Source: Deltaproteobacteria bacterium (GTDB lineage Bacteria > Desulfobacterota > Desulfuromonadia > Geobacterales > Geobacteraceae). From it: 64,000 nucleotides of DNA. This document shows positions 50,806-59,099 of this stretch, piece by piece. Numbering within the stretch: the first letter of the stretch is position 1; each line of letters begins with the position of its first letter. The stretch covers positions 46,794 through 110,793 of the forward strand of contig JAJZUC010000003.1 of NCBI GenBank assembly GCA_021847245.1. The letters run 5' to 3'. Under the pieces are notes generated by a model, which was not told where the DNA came from, searched no databases, and was given only the letters and a program-made list of their open reading frames with translations. Made by a program: the position numbers and the translations under genes.

Positions 50806-51867
50806 CTAGATCTTGCCTTTGAGGCTGTAGACGTAGGCCAACACCTCCGCCACCGCCGCATAGAGGCTCTCGGGGATCGGCTCCCCCTCCTTGACCTGGG
50901 CGTAGAGCTCCCGGGCGAGGAAGCGGTTCTCCACGAGCATCACGCTGTGCTCCCGGGCCATGGCCTTGATGGTCTGGGCCAGGTGATCGACCCCCTTGGC
51001 GAGGACCACCGGCGCCGCCATGGTCTCCCGGTCGTACTTGAGGGCGACGGCGAAGTGGGTCGGGTTGGTGACCACGACGTCGGCGGTGGGGATCACCTGC
51101 CGCAGCCGGCGGCGGGCGGTTTCCACCTGCATCTGCCGGATCTTCCCCTTCACCTGGGGATCCCCTTCCGACTCCTTGTGCTCGTCCTTCACCTCCTGCT
51201 TGGTCATCCTGAGGTTCTGGATGAAGCGCCACTTGATGAAGGCGAGGTCCAGGGCGCCGAGGACCAGGAGCACCCCGCAGGTGTGGAGGACGATCTTGAA
51301 GGCGAGGTGCTTCACGAGCTCCAGGGTGCCGGCGATGTCGCTCTCGGTCAGGTAGATGATCCCGTCCATCTCGTCCCGCAGGATCCGGTAGGCCATGTAG
51401 CCGACGATGATGATCTTCAGCACCGCCTTGGCCATCTCCACGAGGGAATCCTTGTTGAAGAGCTTGCCGAAGTTCTCCACGGGGTTCAGCTTCTCGAACT
51501 TGAACTCCAGCCGTTCGGAGTTCATGGAGAAGCCGACCTGGACCAGGGTGGTGCAGATGCCGGCGACGATGACGACCAGCATGAACGGGGCGAGGACCCT
51601 CAGGATGACCAGGAAAAGCCGGATGAGGAGGTGCTGGGTGCTCGCCTCGGTGAGCTGGTAGGTCCCCATGGAGCCGAGGAGGTCGATGCTGGTCTGCTTG
51701 AGGGTGGAGACCATGAAGCCGCCGGTGGAGTAGAGGGCGACCATGGCGGCGATGAGGGTGACGGTAGAGGTAAGGTCCCGGCTGTGGGGGACCCCCTTCT
51801 TCTTCGCCTCGTCCAGCTTCTTGGCTGTCGGCTGTTCTGTCTTTGAGTGCTTGTCTTCGTCGGACAT
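50806..51867 (-). CDS. flhB: FlhB, flagellar export gate protein
   Basis: FlhB switches the export apparatus from rod/hook to filament substrates. The 353-residue protein has four membrane helices and the self-cleaving Asn-Pro-Thr-His motif (Val-Val-Thr-Asn-Pro-Thr-His). The N-terminal Lys/Glu-rich tail (Ser-Lys-Thr-Glu-Gln-Pro-Thr) is typical. It follows fliR after 7 bases and is the last gene of the fliL-flhB cluster. Confidence 0.95.
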   Translation of the reverse strand: MSDEDKHSKTEQPTAKKLDEAKKKGVPHSRDLTSTVTLIAAMVALYSTGGFMVSTLKQTSIDLLGSMGTYQLTEASTQHLLIRLFLVILRVLAPFMLVVIVAGICTTLVQVGFSMNSERLEFKFEKLNPVENFGKLFNKDSLVEMAKAVLKIIIVGYMAYRILRDEMDGIIYLTESDIAGTLELVKHLAFKIVLHTCGVLLVLGALDLAFIKWRFIQNLRMTKQEVKDEHKESEGDPQVKGKIRQMQVETARRRLRQVIPTADVVVTNPTHFAVALKYDRETMAAPVVLAKGVDHLAQTIKAMAREHSVMLVENRFLARELYAQVKEGEPIPESLYAAVAEVLAYVYSLKGKI

Positions 51868-51874
51868 CGCGCCC

Positions 51875-52669
51875 CTACCCCGTGCCCATCAGCTTCATGA
51901 TGGTCTTCAGCTGGGAGCCGAGGCCGTCGAAGGCCCCCTGGATGGTGTGGAGGAAGAAGTAGAGGGAGAGGCCGAGGATGATGAAGCCGATCCCGATGTT
52001 GAGCGGCATGCTGACAAAGAAGACGTTCATCTGGGGGAAGGAGCGGGCCATGATCCCGAGGACGACGCTCGTGGCCAGCAGGGCCACCATCACCGGGGCC
52101 GCCAGCTTCACCGCCAGGATGAAGACCTGTCCCAGGGTGACGACGAGAAACTTCATGAGCCCGTCGCTCATATGCCAGGAGCCGAGGGGAAGGACGCTGA
52201 AGCTTTCGATCAGGGCCGCGATGAAGACGTGGTGGACGCCGAGGGTGATGAAGAGAAGGGTCGCCATCATCTCCTGGAAGATGGAGATGATCGACTGCTG
52301 CCCCCCCTGGCTCGGGTCGAACTCCGTCACCATGGAGAGGCCGATCTGGACCCCCACGATCTGGCCGCAGAACTCCACCGCGGCGAAGATGATGAGGGAG
52401 AGGAGCCCGAGACAGATCCCCACCAGGGTCTCCCGGACCACGAGAATGCCGAGGCCGAGCAGGTCCCCCGGCAGCTCCGGGGCCTTCATCCTGACGATCG
52501 GATAGCAGACGAAGGTCATGGCGACGACGACCAGCGCCCGGATGTTCATCGGCACCCGCCGGCCGCCGAAGAGGGGGATCGACGAGAAGATTCCCGCCAT
52601 CCGTCCCATGACGAGGGCGAAGAAGGCGACGTCGTTCGGCGTCGGAAATGATGTGGTCAGGGGGAACAT
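51875..52669 (-). CDS. fliR: FliR, flagellar export gate protein
   Basis: The 264-residue, strongly hydrophobic protein has six or so membrane helices and the FliR/SctT pattern (Phe-Ser-Ser-Ile-Pro-Leu-Phe-Gly-Gly near residue 33, Glu-Phe-Cys-Gly-Gln near 100). FliR forms the export channel with FliP and FliQ. A repeat-bearing gap separates it from fliQ. Confidence 0.93.
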   Translation of the reverse strand: MFPLTTSFPTPNDVAFFALVMGRMAGIFSSIPLFGGRRVPMNIRALVVVAMTFVCYPIVRMKAPELPGDLLGLGILVVRETLVGICLGLLSLIIFAAVEFCGQIVGVQIGLSMVTEFDPSQGGQQSIISIFQEMMATLLFITLGVHHVFIAALIESFSVLPLGSWHMSDGLMKFLVVTLGQVFILAVKLAAPVMVALLATSVVLGIMARSFPQMNVFFVSMPLNIGIGFIILGLSLYFFLHTIQGAFDGLGSQLKTIMKLMGTG

Positions 52670-52679
52670 AAATAATCTG

Positions 52680-52747
52680 GTGAGGGGTAAGGAGTGAGGG
52701 GCGAAGGGTAAAATCTATCCCTTGGCACCTCGCACCTCATTCCCCGG
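52680..52747. repeat. G-rich repeat between fliQ and fliR
   Basis: GGTGAGGGGTAAGGAGTGAGG and a partly complementary CACCTCGCACCTCATTCCCC form an imperfect hairpin. It resembles the repeat at 23666-23727 between comM and trxB. Confidence 0.6.
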
Positions 52748-52751
52748 CCTT

Positions 52752-53021
52752 TCACTGACGCATCGTGGCGATGAGGGCGTATACCTCCCGCGTGAAATCG
52801 GTCATGTAGCTCATCATCCAGGGGAAGAAGATCACCAGCGCCACCATGACGGCGAGGATCTTCGGCGCGAAGGCGAGGGTCGCCTCCTGGATGGAGGTGA
52901 CCGCCTGGAAGATGCTGATGAGGAGCCCCACCACGAGGCCGGCGATGAGAAGCGGCGCCGAGAGCATCAGGGTCACCTCGAAGCTGCGGCGGGTGAGCTG
53001 GACGACAAGGTCGGGAGTCAT
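52752..53021 (-). CDS. fliQ: FliQ, flagellar export gate protein
   Basis: The 89-residue protein has two membrane helices and the FliQ signature (Val-Gly-Leu-Leu-Ile-Ser-Ile-Phe-Gln-Ala-Val-Thr-Ser-Ile-Gln-Glu). Size and position between fliP and fliR fit exactly. A GGAGG lies before the ATG at 53021. Confidence 0.95.
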   Translation of the reverse strand: MTPDLVVQLTRRSFEVTLMLSAPLLIAGLVVGLLISIFQAVTSIQEATLAFAPKILAVMVALVIFFPWMMSYMTDFTREVYALIATMRQ

Positions 53022-53084
53022 TGGTTAACCTCCGGGGCTCGGGGCCCGGGGCTTGTAAGGCTTTTGCCAGCCCCAGTCACGGCC

Positions 53085-53837
53085 TTACCCAAAGCTTTTT
53101 ATCAGCGAGCCGATCACCAGCCCCCAGCCGTCCACGAGGACGAAAAGGAGGATCTTGAACGGGAGCGCGATCATGACCGGCGGCAGCATCATCATCCCCA
53201 TGGACATGAGGACCGAGGCGACCACCATGTCGATGACGAGAAACGGGATGAAGACCAGGAAGCCGATCTGGAAGGCGGTCCGCAGCTCCGAGATCATGAA
53301 GGCCGGGATGAGGGTGAGGGTCGGGATGTCGTCGGCGTTGCGGGGCCGGGGCATCTTGGAGAGGTTGAGGAAGAGCGCCAGGTCCTTCTCCCGGGTCTGG
53401 GAGAGCATGAACTTGCGCATCGGCGCCACGGCCCGCTTCAGCGCCTCGTCCTGGCTGATCCGGGCGGCCCGGTACGGCTGGATCGCCTGGGTGTTCACCT
53501 GCTGCCAGACCGGGCTCATGACGAAGAAGGTGAGAAAGAGCGACAGGGCGATGATGATCTGGTTCGGGGGGGCCTGCTGGGTGCCGATCGCCTGGCGCAG
53601 GAACGAGAGGACCACCACGATCCGGGTGAAGGAGGTGGTCATCATGATGAGCCCCGGCGCCAGCGACAGCACCGTCATGAGGAAGAAGATCTGGAGGACG
53701 GTGGAGACGTCCCCCGGCTTGGAGGCCTTCCCCACGCCGATAGAGAGGGTGGGGATGCCGGCGGGTTCCACCGCCAGGGCCAGGGGGGCGCAGACGAGGA
53801 TCAGCAGTGCGGAGAAGAGAAAAATGCGTTTCAACAT
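53085..53837 (-). CDS. fliP: FliP, flagellar export gate protein
   Basis: FliP has a cleavable signal peptide followed by four helices. From the ATG at 53837 the protein is 250 residues and begins with a typical signal (MLKRIFLFSALLILV). A longer start at 53888 has a better ribosome site (GGGGAGGG) and would add 17 residues before the signal; both are possible. Conserved Leu-Ala-Leu-Phe and Pro-Ala-Phe-Met-Ile-Ser-Glu-Leu are present. A gap of 63 bases to fliQ is GC-rich and hairpin-prone. Confidence 0.93.
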   Translation of the reverse strand: MLKRIFLFSALLILVCAPLALAVEPAGIPTLSIGVGKASKPGDVSTVLQIFFLMTVLSLAPGLIMMTTSFTRIVVVLSFLRQAIGTQQAPPNQIIIALSLFLTFFVMSPVWQQVNTQAIQPYRAARISQDEALKRAVAPMRKFMLSQTREKDLALFLNLSKMPRPRNADDIPTLTLIPAFMISELRTAFQIGFLVFIPFLVIDMVVASVLMSMGMMMLPPVMIALPFKILLFVLVDGWGLVIGSLIKSFG

Positions 53838-53856
53838 CGGGACACCGTCCGTGGTG

Positions 53857-54348
53857 TTAGGATTGCCGGAGGGGACCACCGGTCGCATCGGCCCTCCCCT
53901 GTTTCATCACCGCGAGCCGGGCGGCCACGGCGTCGAGCTTCCCCTGGAAGACCGCGGCGAGCGGAGAGCGGGCCGGCTCCTCGCTCACCACCTCGATTTC
54001 TTCCAGGATGTCGATCTGCTTGATGAAATTGAGCTGGTCGCCGCTGGAGCCGAGCAGCAGGAACTCTCCCCCCACCTCCACGAGGACCAGGGATTTCTTG
54101 GGCGCCAGGTAGCGGGTTTCCACGACGCGGATGTGCCGCTCGGCGGCCCGCTGCCCCCCAGTCCGGAAGAAGCGGTTGGAGAGGTAGTAGAAGAGGTAGA
54201 TGATGCCGAGCACCAGCGCCAGGGAGGCGAGCATCTGGAGGAAGACCCCGGTCATGCTGAATCCCCCCCCTGCCAGCGGCTGCTCCGCCGCCAGGGCCGA
54301 AGCGGCGGGGAGGAGCGCCGCGGCGGCGAGCGCCGTCAGGGGTCTCAC
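53857..54348 (-). CDS. fliO: FliO, flagellar biosynthesis protein
   Basis: The 163-residue protein has a signal-like N-terminus, one membrane helix (about 38-56), and a small cytosolic FliO domain (Arg-Tyr-Leu-Ala-Pro-Lys-Lys-Ser-Leu-Val-Leu-Val-Glu-Val-Gly). FliO helps assemble the FliP ring. Its ATG overlaps the fliN stop (4 bases). Confidence 0.85.
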   Translation of the reverse strand: MRPLTALAAAALLPAASALAAEQPLAGGGFSMTGVFLQMLASLALVLGIIYLFYYLSNRFFRTGGQRAAERHIRVVETRYLAPKKSLVLVEVGGEFLLLGSSGDQLNFIKQIDILEEIEVVSEEPARSPLAAVFQGKLDAVAARLAVMKQGRADATGGPLRQS

Positions 54349-54662
54349 AACACCTTCTCCACCCGCTCGTTGGGGCTCACGATGTCGACGAGACGGACGC
54401 CGAACTTCTCGTTCACCACCACCGCCTCGCCGCGGGCCACGAGCTTGGAGTTGACGAAGACGTCGAGGGGCTCCCCCGCCAGCTTGGTCAGCTCAACCAC
54501 CGCCCCCTGGTTGAGCTGAAGGACATCCTTCACGAGCATCTTGGTCCGGCCGAGCTCGACGGTGAGCTGCAGCGGGATGTCGAGTATGAACTCCAGGCTC
54601 TTGCGGTCGAGGTCGTCGCTGCCCGCCCCGTCCTTCACTTCTTCCTTTTCGAGGTCGCTCAC
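54345..54662 (-). CDS. fliN: FliN, motor switch protein
   Basis: The 105-residue protein is a SpoA-domain switch component: Asp-Ile-Pro-Leu-Gln-Leu-Thr-Val-Glu-Leu-Gly-Arg-Thr and Glu-Pro-Leu-Asp-Val-Phe-Val-Asn-x-Lys-Leu. The N-terminal 25 residues are acidic. It overlaps fliM and fliO by 4 bases each. Confidence 0.95.
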   Translation of the reverse strand: MSDLEKEEVKDGAGSDDLDRKSLEFILDIPLQLTVELGRTKMLVKDVLQLNQGAVVELTKLAGEPLDVFVNSKLVARGEAVVVNEKFGVRLVDIVSPNERVEKVL

Positions 54663-55639
54663 TGCGCTCTCCCTTTACCGTTGATGGTGGCGATCCGGAT
54701 CGCCTTGTTGCCGTGGCGCAGACCCGGTGTGCCGGAAAATTTGTCGACTCCCCCCACCTTCACCCGCAGGTCGCTGGTGCAGGGGGTGTCGAGCATGATG
54801 GTGTCGCCGGGGGCCAGGTTGAGGAGGTCGTTGAGGCTGATGACCGCCCCTCCCACCTCCACCGAAACATCGAGGGGGGCCTCCAGGAGCTCCCGCGACA
54901 GCCGGTACGACCACTGGGGGTCGATGGCCATCATGTCGAACTGGGTGCCGGACTTGAGCTTCTCCCGGATCGGCTCGATGGTCATGTAGGGAACGGCGAA
55001 GACCATCTTCCCCACGATCTCGTCGATCTGGATCTGCATCTCCATCGTCACCACCTGGTACTCGGGGGGGACGATGTTGACGAGCCGGGGGTTCATCTCC
55101 ATCCTGAGCAGGCTCATCTTCGTCGCGTAGAGGGGGGCCCACGCCTTCTCCAGGTCGGCGAGGGCATCCTTCACGATCTTGGAGACGAGCTTCAGCTCGA
55201 TGGAGGTGAACATCCGGTTGGTGCTCGGCACGGCGGAGGTGCCGGTGCCGCCGAGGATGCAGTCGACGATGGTGAAGACCAGGGTACTGTCGAAGGCGAT
55301 GAGCGCCGCCCCCTTGAGGGGGTCGGCCTTGTAGATCGCCATGGCGACCGGCGAAGGAAGGGTCTGGATGAAGTCGTCGAACTTGTAGGAGCCGGCCCCC
55401 ATCTTCTTGATCTCCACGATCCGGCCGAGGCGGTTCGACAGGGTCCCCCGCTGGTAGCGGATGAAGCCGTCGTAGATGATGTCGAGGTTAGGGATGTTCC
55501 CCTTGGCCTCACTGTTGAAGAGATCGTAGGCGTGGACGGTCCCCTCCGTCTTCGCCAGCTCCTTCTCGGGCTCGATCTGCCCCTCGAAGACGGCTGCGAG
55601 CAGCGCCTCGATCTCCTGTTTGGTGAGGATCTTCTCCAT
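54659..55639 (-). CDS. fliM: FliM, motor switch protein
   Basis: FliM receives CheY-P and forms the C-ring. The 326-residue protein has the N-terminal Lys-Gln-Glu-Ile-Glu-Ala-Leu-Leu motif (CheY-binding), a middle domain with Gly-Gly-Thr-Gly near residue 132, and a C-terminal SpoA domain. GAGAAGATC precedes the ATG at 55639. fliN overlaps by 4 bases. Confidence 0.95.
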   Translation of the reverse strand: MEKILTKQEIEALLAAVFEGQIEPEKELAKTEGTVHAYDLFNSEAKGNIPNLDIIYDGFIRYQRGTLSNRLGRIVEIKKMGAGSYKFDDFIQTLPSPVAMAIYKADPLKGAALIAFDSTLVFTIVDCILGGTGTSAVPSTNRMFTSIELKLVSKIVKDALADLEKAWAPLYATKMSLLRMEMNPRLVNIVPPEYQVVTMEMQIQIDEIVGKMVFAVPYMTIEPIREKLKSGTQFDMMAIDPQWSYRLSRELLEAPLDVSVEVGGAVISLNDLLNLAPGDTIMLDTPCTSDLRVKVGGVDKFSGTPGLRHGNKAIRIATINGKGRAQ

Positions 55640-55669
55640 GGACGGGTCCTTAGTTACGTCGAATCATGC

Positions 55670-55726
55670 AGGGGCGCTGCTTGCCGCGCCCCACGTTCCG
55701 GCAAGGGCGCGGCCAGCGGCGCCCCT
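55670..55726. repeat. GC-rich inverted repeat between fliM and fliL
   Basis: Arms of about 21 bases (AGGGGCGCTGCTTGCCGCGCC type) with two mismatches and a 13-base spacer form a strong hairpin. It could reduce the amount of fliM-flhB message relative to fliL. Confidence 0.7.
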
Positions 55727-56249
55727 ACTGCACCACGAAATCGGTGAAATAGACCTTGGTAACCTTGCCGGGCGGAAGAATCTTGTTGACCGCCGTCATG
55801 ATCTCGTCGCGCAGCTGGTTCTTCCCCTGGAGGTCCTGCACATCCTGGAGGGTCTTGGTGGTGAGGAGGACGAGGATCGCGTCGCGCAGCGGCGCCTGAC
55901 GGGACTCGATGTCGGCCTTGGCGGCGGCACCGGCGGTCTCGAACTCGATCTTCGTCCGGAGGTAGCGAATCTCCTGGCCGTCATAGATGTTGACGATGAA
56001 AGGCTCCATGGCGAAGACATTGGAAACCGCCCCCCCCTTTTCACCCTCCTTGCCGCCTTCCTTGCCCGCCTCGGCCTTCTGCTCGACCTTGGCCTCGGCC
56101 TCCCCTTCCTTCCCTTTATCCTTTTTGCCCCCTCCCATGAAGACCACGGCCAGGGCGATCACCACCACGACCGCAGCCCCGATGATGATGAAGAGTTTCT
56201 TGTTGTCCTTGGGCGCGCCTTCTGCCGGCGCCTTCTCGTCGGAAGCCAT
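55725..56249 (-). CDS. fliL: FliL, flagellar basal-body-associated protein
   Basis: The 174-residue protein has a short cytosolic start, one membrane helix (about 22-42), a Lys/Glu/Ala-rich linker (about 45-85) and a periplasmic FliL domain ending Val-Tyr-Phe-Thr-Asp-Phe-Val-Val-Gln, as usual. FliL surrounds the stator and aids torque. It is the first gene behind the sigma-54 promoter. Confidence 0.93.
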   Translation of the reverse strand: MASDEKAPAEGAPKDNKKLFIIIGAAVVVVIALAVVFMGGGKKDKGKEGEAEAKVEQKAEAGKEGGKEGEKGGAVSNVFAMEPFIVNIYDGQEIRYLRTKIEFETAGAAAKADIESRQAPLRDAILVLLTTKTLQDVQDLQGKNQLRDEIMTAVNKILPPGKVTKVYFTDFVVQ

Positions 56250-56309
56250 CAGCTCCTCCTTCTATTTCCTGGTGAGTTTGGAAGCGGTTTCGTGCACCGA
56301 AGCCATTCT

Positions 56310-56325
56310 TGCAACCGAAGTGCCA
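56310..56325 (-). promoter_or_regulatory. Sigma-54 promoter of the fliL operon
   Basis: On the minus strand the sequence is TGGCAC, five bases, then TTGCA, an exact match to the -24/-12 consensus. It is 61 bases before the fliL start, so transcription would begin near 56298. Sigma-54 control of middle flagellar genes is common in this group. Confidence 0.88.
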
Positions 56326-56628
56326 GAATGGGGGAACGGGACCAGCCGGTGACGGCAACGCAAAAAACTAAGTAATGACGGGGAACTGGGAGAGGTTGTG
56401 CGGGAGGGGGGCCGTCAACGGCGGTGTCGGCACGCCGGCGACGGAAGGGATGAAGGGAGATGCGGATCAAATAATTGACGCGAGGAGCTCCTTCCGGCAG
56501 CGCGCACCCCCCGGATGCCGGGCCGGCTTGGTCAAACCGCGGGGAAAAGGGACCTGCACGGCAACGAGGCTTGTCAACTATCCGTCACCTCTCGCAGGGA
56601 TAAAGGGCAAGAACTTCACCGGATAAAC

Positions 56629-56650
56629 GGGGGGCCGGCGCCGGCCCCCC
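56629..56650 (-). terminator. Perfect palindrome after flgE
   Basis: A 22-base perfect palindrome of G, C runs with centre CGGCGCCG lies 12 bases after the flgE stop. On the minus strand it is followed by GTTTATCC. It probably ends the fliG-flgE transcript. Confidence 0.75.
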
Positions 56651-56662
56651 GCATCACCTCGG

Positions 56663-57904
56663 CTACCGCTTGAGGTTCAGGACTTCCTGCAGCATCTCGT
56701 CGGCGGTAGTGATCGTCTTGGAGTTGGCGGAGTAACCCCGCTGGGTGGTGATCATCTTGACGAACTCCGATGCCATGTCGACGTTGGACTGCTCCAGGGA
56801 GTTGGAGAGGACCTTGCCGACTCCGGGGGTGCTGGCGTTGGAGAACATCGGCTGCCCCGAGGCGAGGGTCTCCTCGAAGAGGCTCCCCCCAGCCTTGGAG
56901 AGGCCGTTGTTGGAGGAGAACTTGGCGAGGGCCACCTGGTAGAGCTTCTGGAGCTGGCCGTTGGAGTAAACGCCGTTCACGTATCCCTTGTCGTCGATGG
57001 TCACCTTGGTGAGGGTCCCCTGGTAGTAGCCGTCCTGGGTCTGGGACGAGACGATGGAGGAGCTGGCGTACTGGGTGGTGGCGCCGACGCCCAGGTCGAA
57101 CATGATCGGCTGGGGAGCGGTGACACCGCCGGCAAAGGTGATGTTCTGGGCAGCGCCGGCCGCCGGGGTCTGGGCGGCGAGGGCACCGGTGGCGTCGAAG
57201 GTGAGGGTGCCGTCCACCGGGCTGCCGGCGGTGGCGTCGGGGATGATGGCGTGCCAGTCCCAGCTGTTCGCGGCGCTCTTGCGGAAGTAGACCGTGGCGG
57301 TGTGGGCATTCCCCTGGGAATCGTAGAGCGAGAGGCTGGTGGAGAAGTTCGAGGTCGCCACCGGGTTGGTCGGGTCCCAGGGAAGGGCCGGTGTCGCCTG
57401 GGTGGAGTCGAGGTTCACCACCATCTTGACGTTGGAGGTCTGCTTCGGGGGGGTGGCGGCGAAGGCGGTCAGGTCGATCGGCTTCAGGACCCCGTCGGCA
57501 AGGCCGGAAGACGGGATGATCCCGTACCCCTGCACCTGGAAGCCGTCGGGGTTCACCAGGATCTTGTCCTTGTCGAAGTTGAAGGCGCCGGCGCGGGTGT
57601 AGTAGCGGCCGTCGTCGTTCTGCACCACGAAGAAGGAGTCCCCCTGGATGGCGAGGTCGGTGGAGTTCTGGGTGCTCTCGAAGGAGCCCTGGCCGAAATT
57701 GTTCTGCACCCCCTGGATCTGGACGCCGCGCCCGATCTGGGAGCCGCCGCTGATGGTGCTGGAGAGGACGTCGGAGAAGAGCATCCTTCCCGACTTGAAG
57801 CCGGTGGTGTTGACGTTGGAGATGTTGTTGCCGATGACGGACATCGCCTCGCCGTTGGCCGCAAGGCCGCTGATGCCCGTATACATTGCGGACGTAACGC
57901 TCAT
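56663..57904 (-). CDS. flgE: FlgE, flagellar hook protein
   Basis: The 413-residue protein has the flagellar rod/hook N-terminal motif (Met-Ser-Val-Ile-Gly-Asn-Asn-Ile-Ser-Asn-Val-Asn-Thr-Thr-Gly-Phe-Lys) and the C-terminal Ser-Asn-Val-Asp/Met-Ala-Ser-Glu-Phe-Val-Lys-Met-Ile-Thr-Thr-Gln-Arg motif. The variable centre is the hook surface. GGAGG precedes the ATG at 57904. Confidence 0.95.
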   Translation of the reverse strand: MSVTSAMYTGISGLAANGEAMSVIGNNISNVNTTGFKSGRMLFSDVLSSTISGGSQIGRGVQIQGVQNNFGQGSFESTQNSTDLAIQGDSFFVVQNDDGRYYTRAGAFNFDKDKILVNPDGFQVQGYGIIPSSGLADGVLKPIDLTAFAATPPKQTSNVKMVVNLDSTQATPALPWDPTNPVATSNFSTSLSLYDSQGNAHTATVYFRKSAANSWDWHAIIPDATAGSPVDGTLTFDATGALAAQTPAAGAAQNITFAGGVTAPQPIMFDLGVGATTQYASSSIVSSQTQDGYYQGTLTKVTIDDKGYVNGVYSNGQLQKLYQVALAKFSSNNGLSKAGGSLFEETLASGQPMFSNASTPGVGKVLSNSLEQSNVDMASEFVKMITTQRGYSANSKTITTADEMLQEVLNLKR

Positions 57905-57921
57905 TGATGTGCCTCCTTGAG

Positions 57922-57981
57922 GGCGGCAGCCGCGTGGCTGCCGCCGGGGTTGTGCGGGACGCCTCGGTCGGTCGGCGTCCC
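57922..57981 (-). promoter_or_regulatory. Two hairpins in the flgE leader
   Basis: A perfect 10-bp stem (GGCGGCAGCC, loop 4) at 57922-57945 and an 8-bp stem (GGGACGCC with GGCGTCCC) at 57956-57981 lie just before the flgE ribosome site. They could adjust message stability or translation of the hook gene. Confidence 0.6.
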
Positions 57982-58031
57982 CGGGCCCCCTCGGAAGGTC
58001 CGGCCCGTTGCTGGTTGTCGGTCGCTAGCTG

Positions 58032-58418
58032 CTAAAAAACCACTGCAGAATCGATGTTCGTGAACACATTCCCTTGCATGCTTGCCCGGTCCATGGCGGT
58101 GATGACCGTCCGGTTCATGACGCTCACCACCAGCGCGGCGTCCCCCATCATGATGAGCGATTCCCGCCCACCCTTCCGGGCCACGCTGTCGACCGCCCCT
58201 TCCAGCTTCCTGAGATCGTTCTCGCTCAGGCTGATCCCCCGCGCCCGGAGCCGTTCCTGGGCATGGCTGGAGAATTTGACCCCCTGGGTCGGGAGCTTCC
58301 CGTCGAGAATCCGGGCAAAGTCGCCTTTCTTCTCGCCCGTCTTCGGGGTCCGGGGCTGCGCCGGTTTCTGTCCCGGGTTTATGGGAAGTGGTTCGGGAAA
58401 AAAGATCTTGTCGATCAT
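58032..58418 (-). CDS. TIGR02530-type flagellar operon protein
   Basis: The 128-residue protein belongs to the family found between flgD and flgE in many bacteria (TIGR02530). It carries the pattern Phe-Ser-x-His-Ala-x-Glu-Arg-Leu-x-x-Arg-Gly-Ile-x-Leu and the terminal Phe-Thr-Asn-Ile-Asp-Ser-Ala-Val-Val. Function is not firmly established; association with hook assembly is expected from location. Confidence 0.85.
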   Translation of the reverse strand: MIDKIFFPEPLPINPGQKPAQPRTPKTGEKKGDFARILDGKLPTQGVKFSSHAQERLRARGISLSENDLRKLEGAVDSVARKGGRESLIMMGDAALVVSVMNRTVITAMDRASMQGNVFTNIDSAVVF

Positions 58419-58424
58419 CCCAGA

Positions 58425-59078
58425 TCACCCCTTTACCGAGAGTATTTTCGAGATCGGCACCGAGATGCCGCTGAGTGTCACCGAGGGTTCCGATCCTTCG
58501 AGGGTTACCCCGTCCACCTTTCCGAGAAGAAGCGGGTTCCCCGGGAACTTCGTGCCGTCGCCGTTGACGCCGGTGACGGTGACGGTGTAGCTGCCGGCGG
58601 GAAGGGGATTACCCGCCCCGTCCTTGCCGTCCCAGGTGACGGTACCGTCGCCCGCCGCCGTGGCGCCGAGGGTGATGGTCCGGACCGTCTTGCCGGTGGC
58701 GTCGGCGATATCGACCTGTACCTGGCTGGCGTTGGCCGGGAGCCGGTAGCCGAGGGTTGCCGGGGTTCCCGCGGTGAGATTCACCTGGTCGCCGTCGGCC
58801 TTGATCTCCTTGCCGATGAACGAAACCGTCGAGAGACTGGAGGCGCCGTTCATGGCGGTGAGGAGGCTTTTCAGGTTGGTGTTGGTGTTGTAGGCCTGCT
58901 CCACCTGGGTCAGCTGGGCCAGTTGCGCGATGAACTCCGAGCTGTCCTGAGGCTTGAGCGGGTCCTGGTTCTTAAGCTGGGTTACGAAGAGCTTCAGGAA
59001 GTCGTCCTTGTTGAGGCCGGTGGCCTGTTTCATGGCCGCGGCCGCCGCGTTCGTGTCGTTTGTTACACCGCTGATCAT
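58425..59078 (-). CDS. flgD: FlgD, hook cap protein
   Basis: FlgD caps the growing hook. The 217-residue protein (start 59078, GGAGG about ten bases upstream) has the conserved Phe-Leu-Lys-Leu-Phe-Val-Thr-Gln-Leu-Lys-Asn-Gln-Asp-Pro-Leu-Lys-Pro block and a Gly-Lys-Asp/Gly-Ala-Gly-Asn-Pro-Leu-Pro-Ala-Gly beta domain. It lies 6 bases before the TIGR02530 gene. Confidence 0.93.
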   Translation of the reverse strand: MISGVTNDTNAAAAAMKQATGLNKDDFLKLFVTQLKNQDPLKPQDSSEFIAQLAQLTQVEQAYNTNTNLKSLLTAMNGASSLSTVSFIGKEIKADGDQVNLTAGTPATLGYRLPANASQVQVDIADATGKTVRTITLGATAAGDGTVTWDGKDGAGNPLPAGSYTVTVTGVNGDGTKFPGNPLLLGKVDGVTLEGSEPSVTLSGISVPISKILSVKG

Positions 59079-59099
59079 GCGTGCATTCACCTCCTTTCC

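Larger units (their letters stand above)
56250..56662. other. Gap between fliL and flgE
   Basis: This 413-base stretch holds the sigma-54 promoter, a terminator palindrome and about 300 bases (56326-56628) in which I see no supported gene or repeat. Short frames on both strands lack ribosome sites and protein-like composition. Confidence 0.7.

Noticed and set aside
56375..56626. An 83-codon plus-strand frame between flgE and fliL
   Set aside because: No ribosome site, no family, and composition unlike a real protein.
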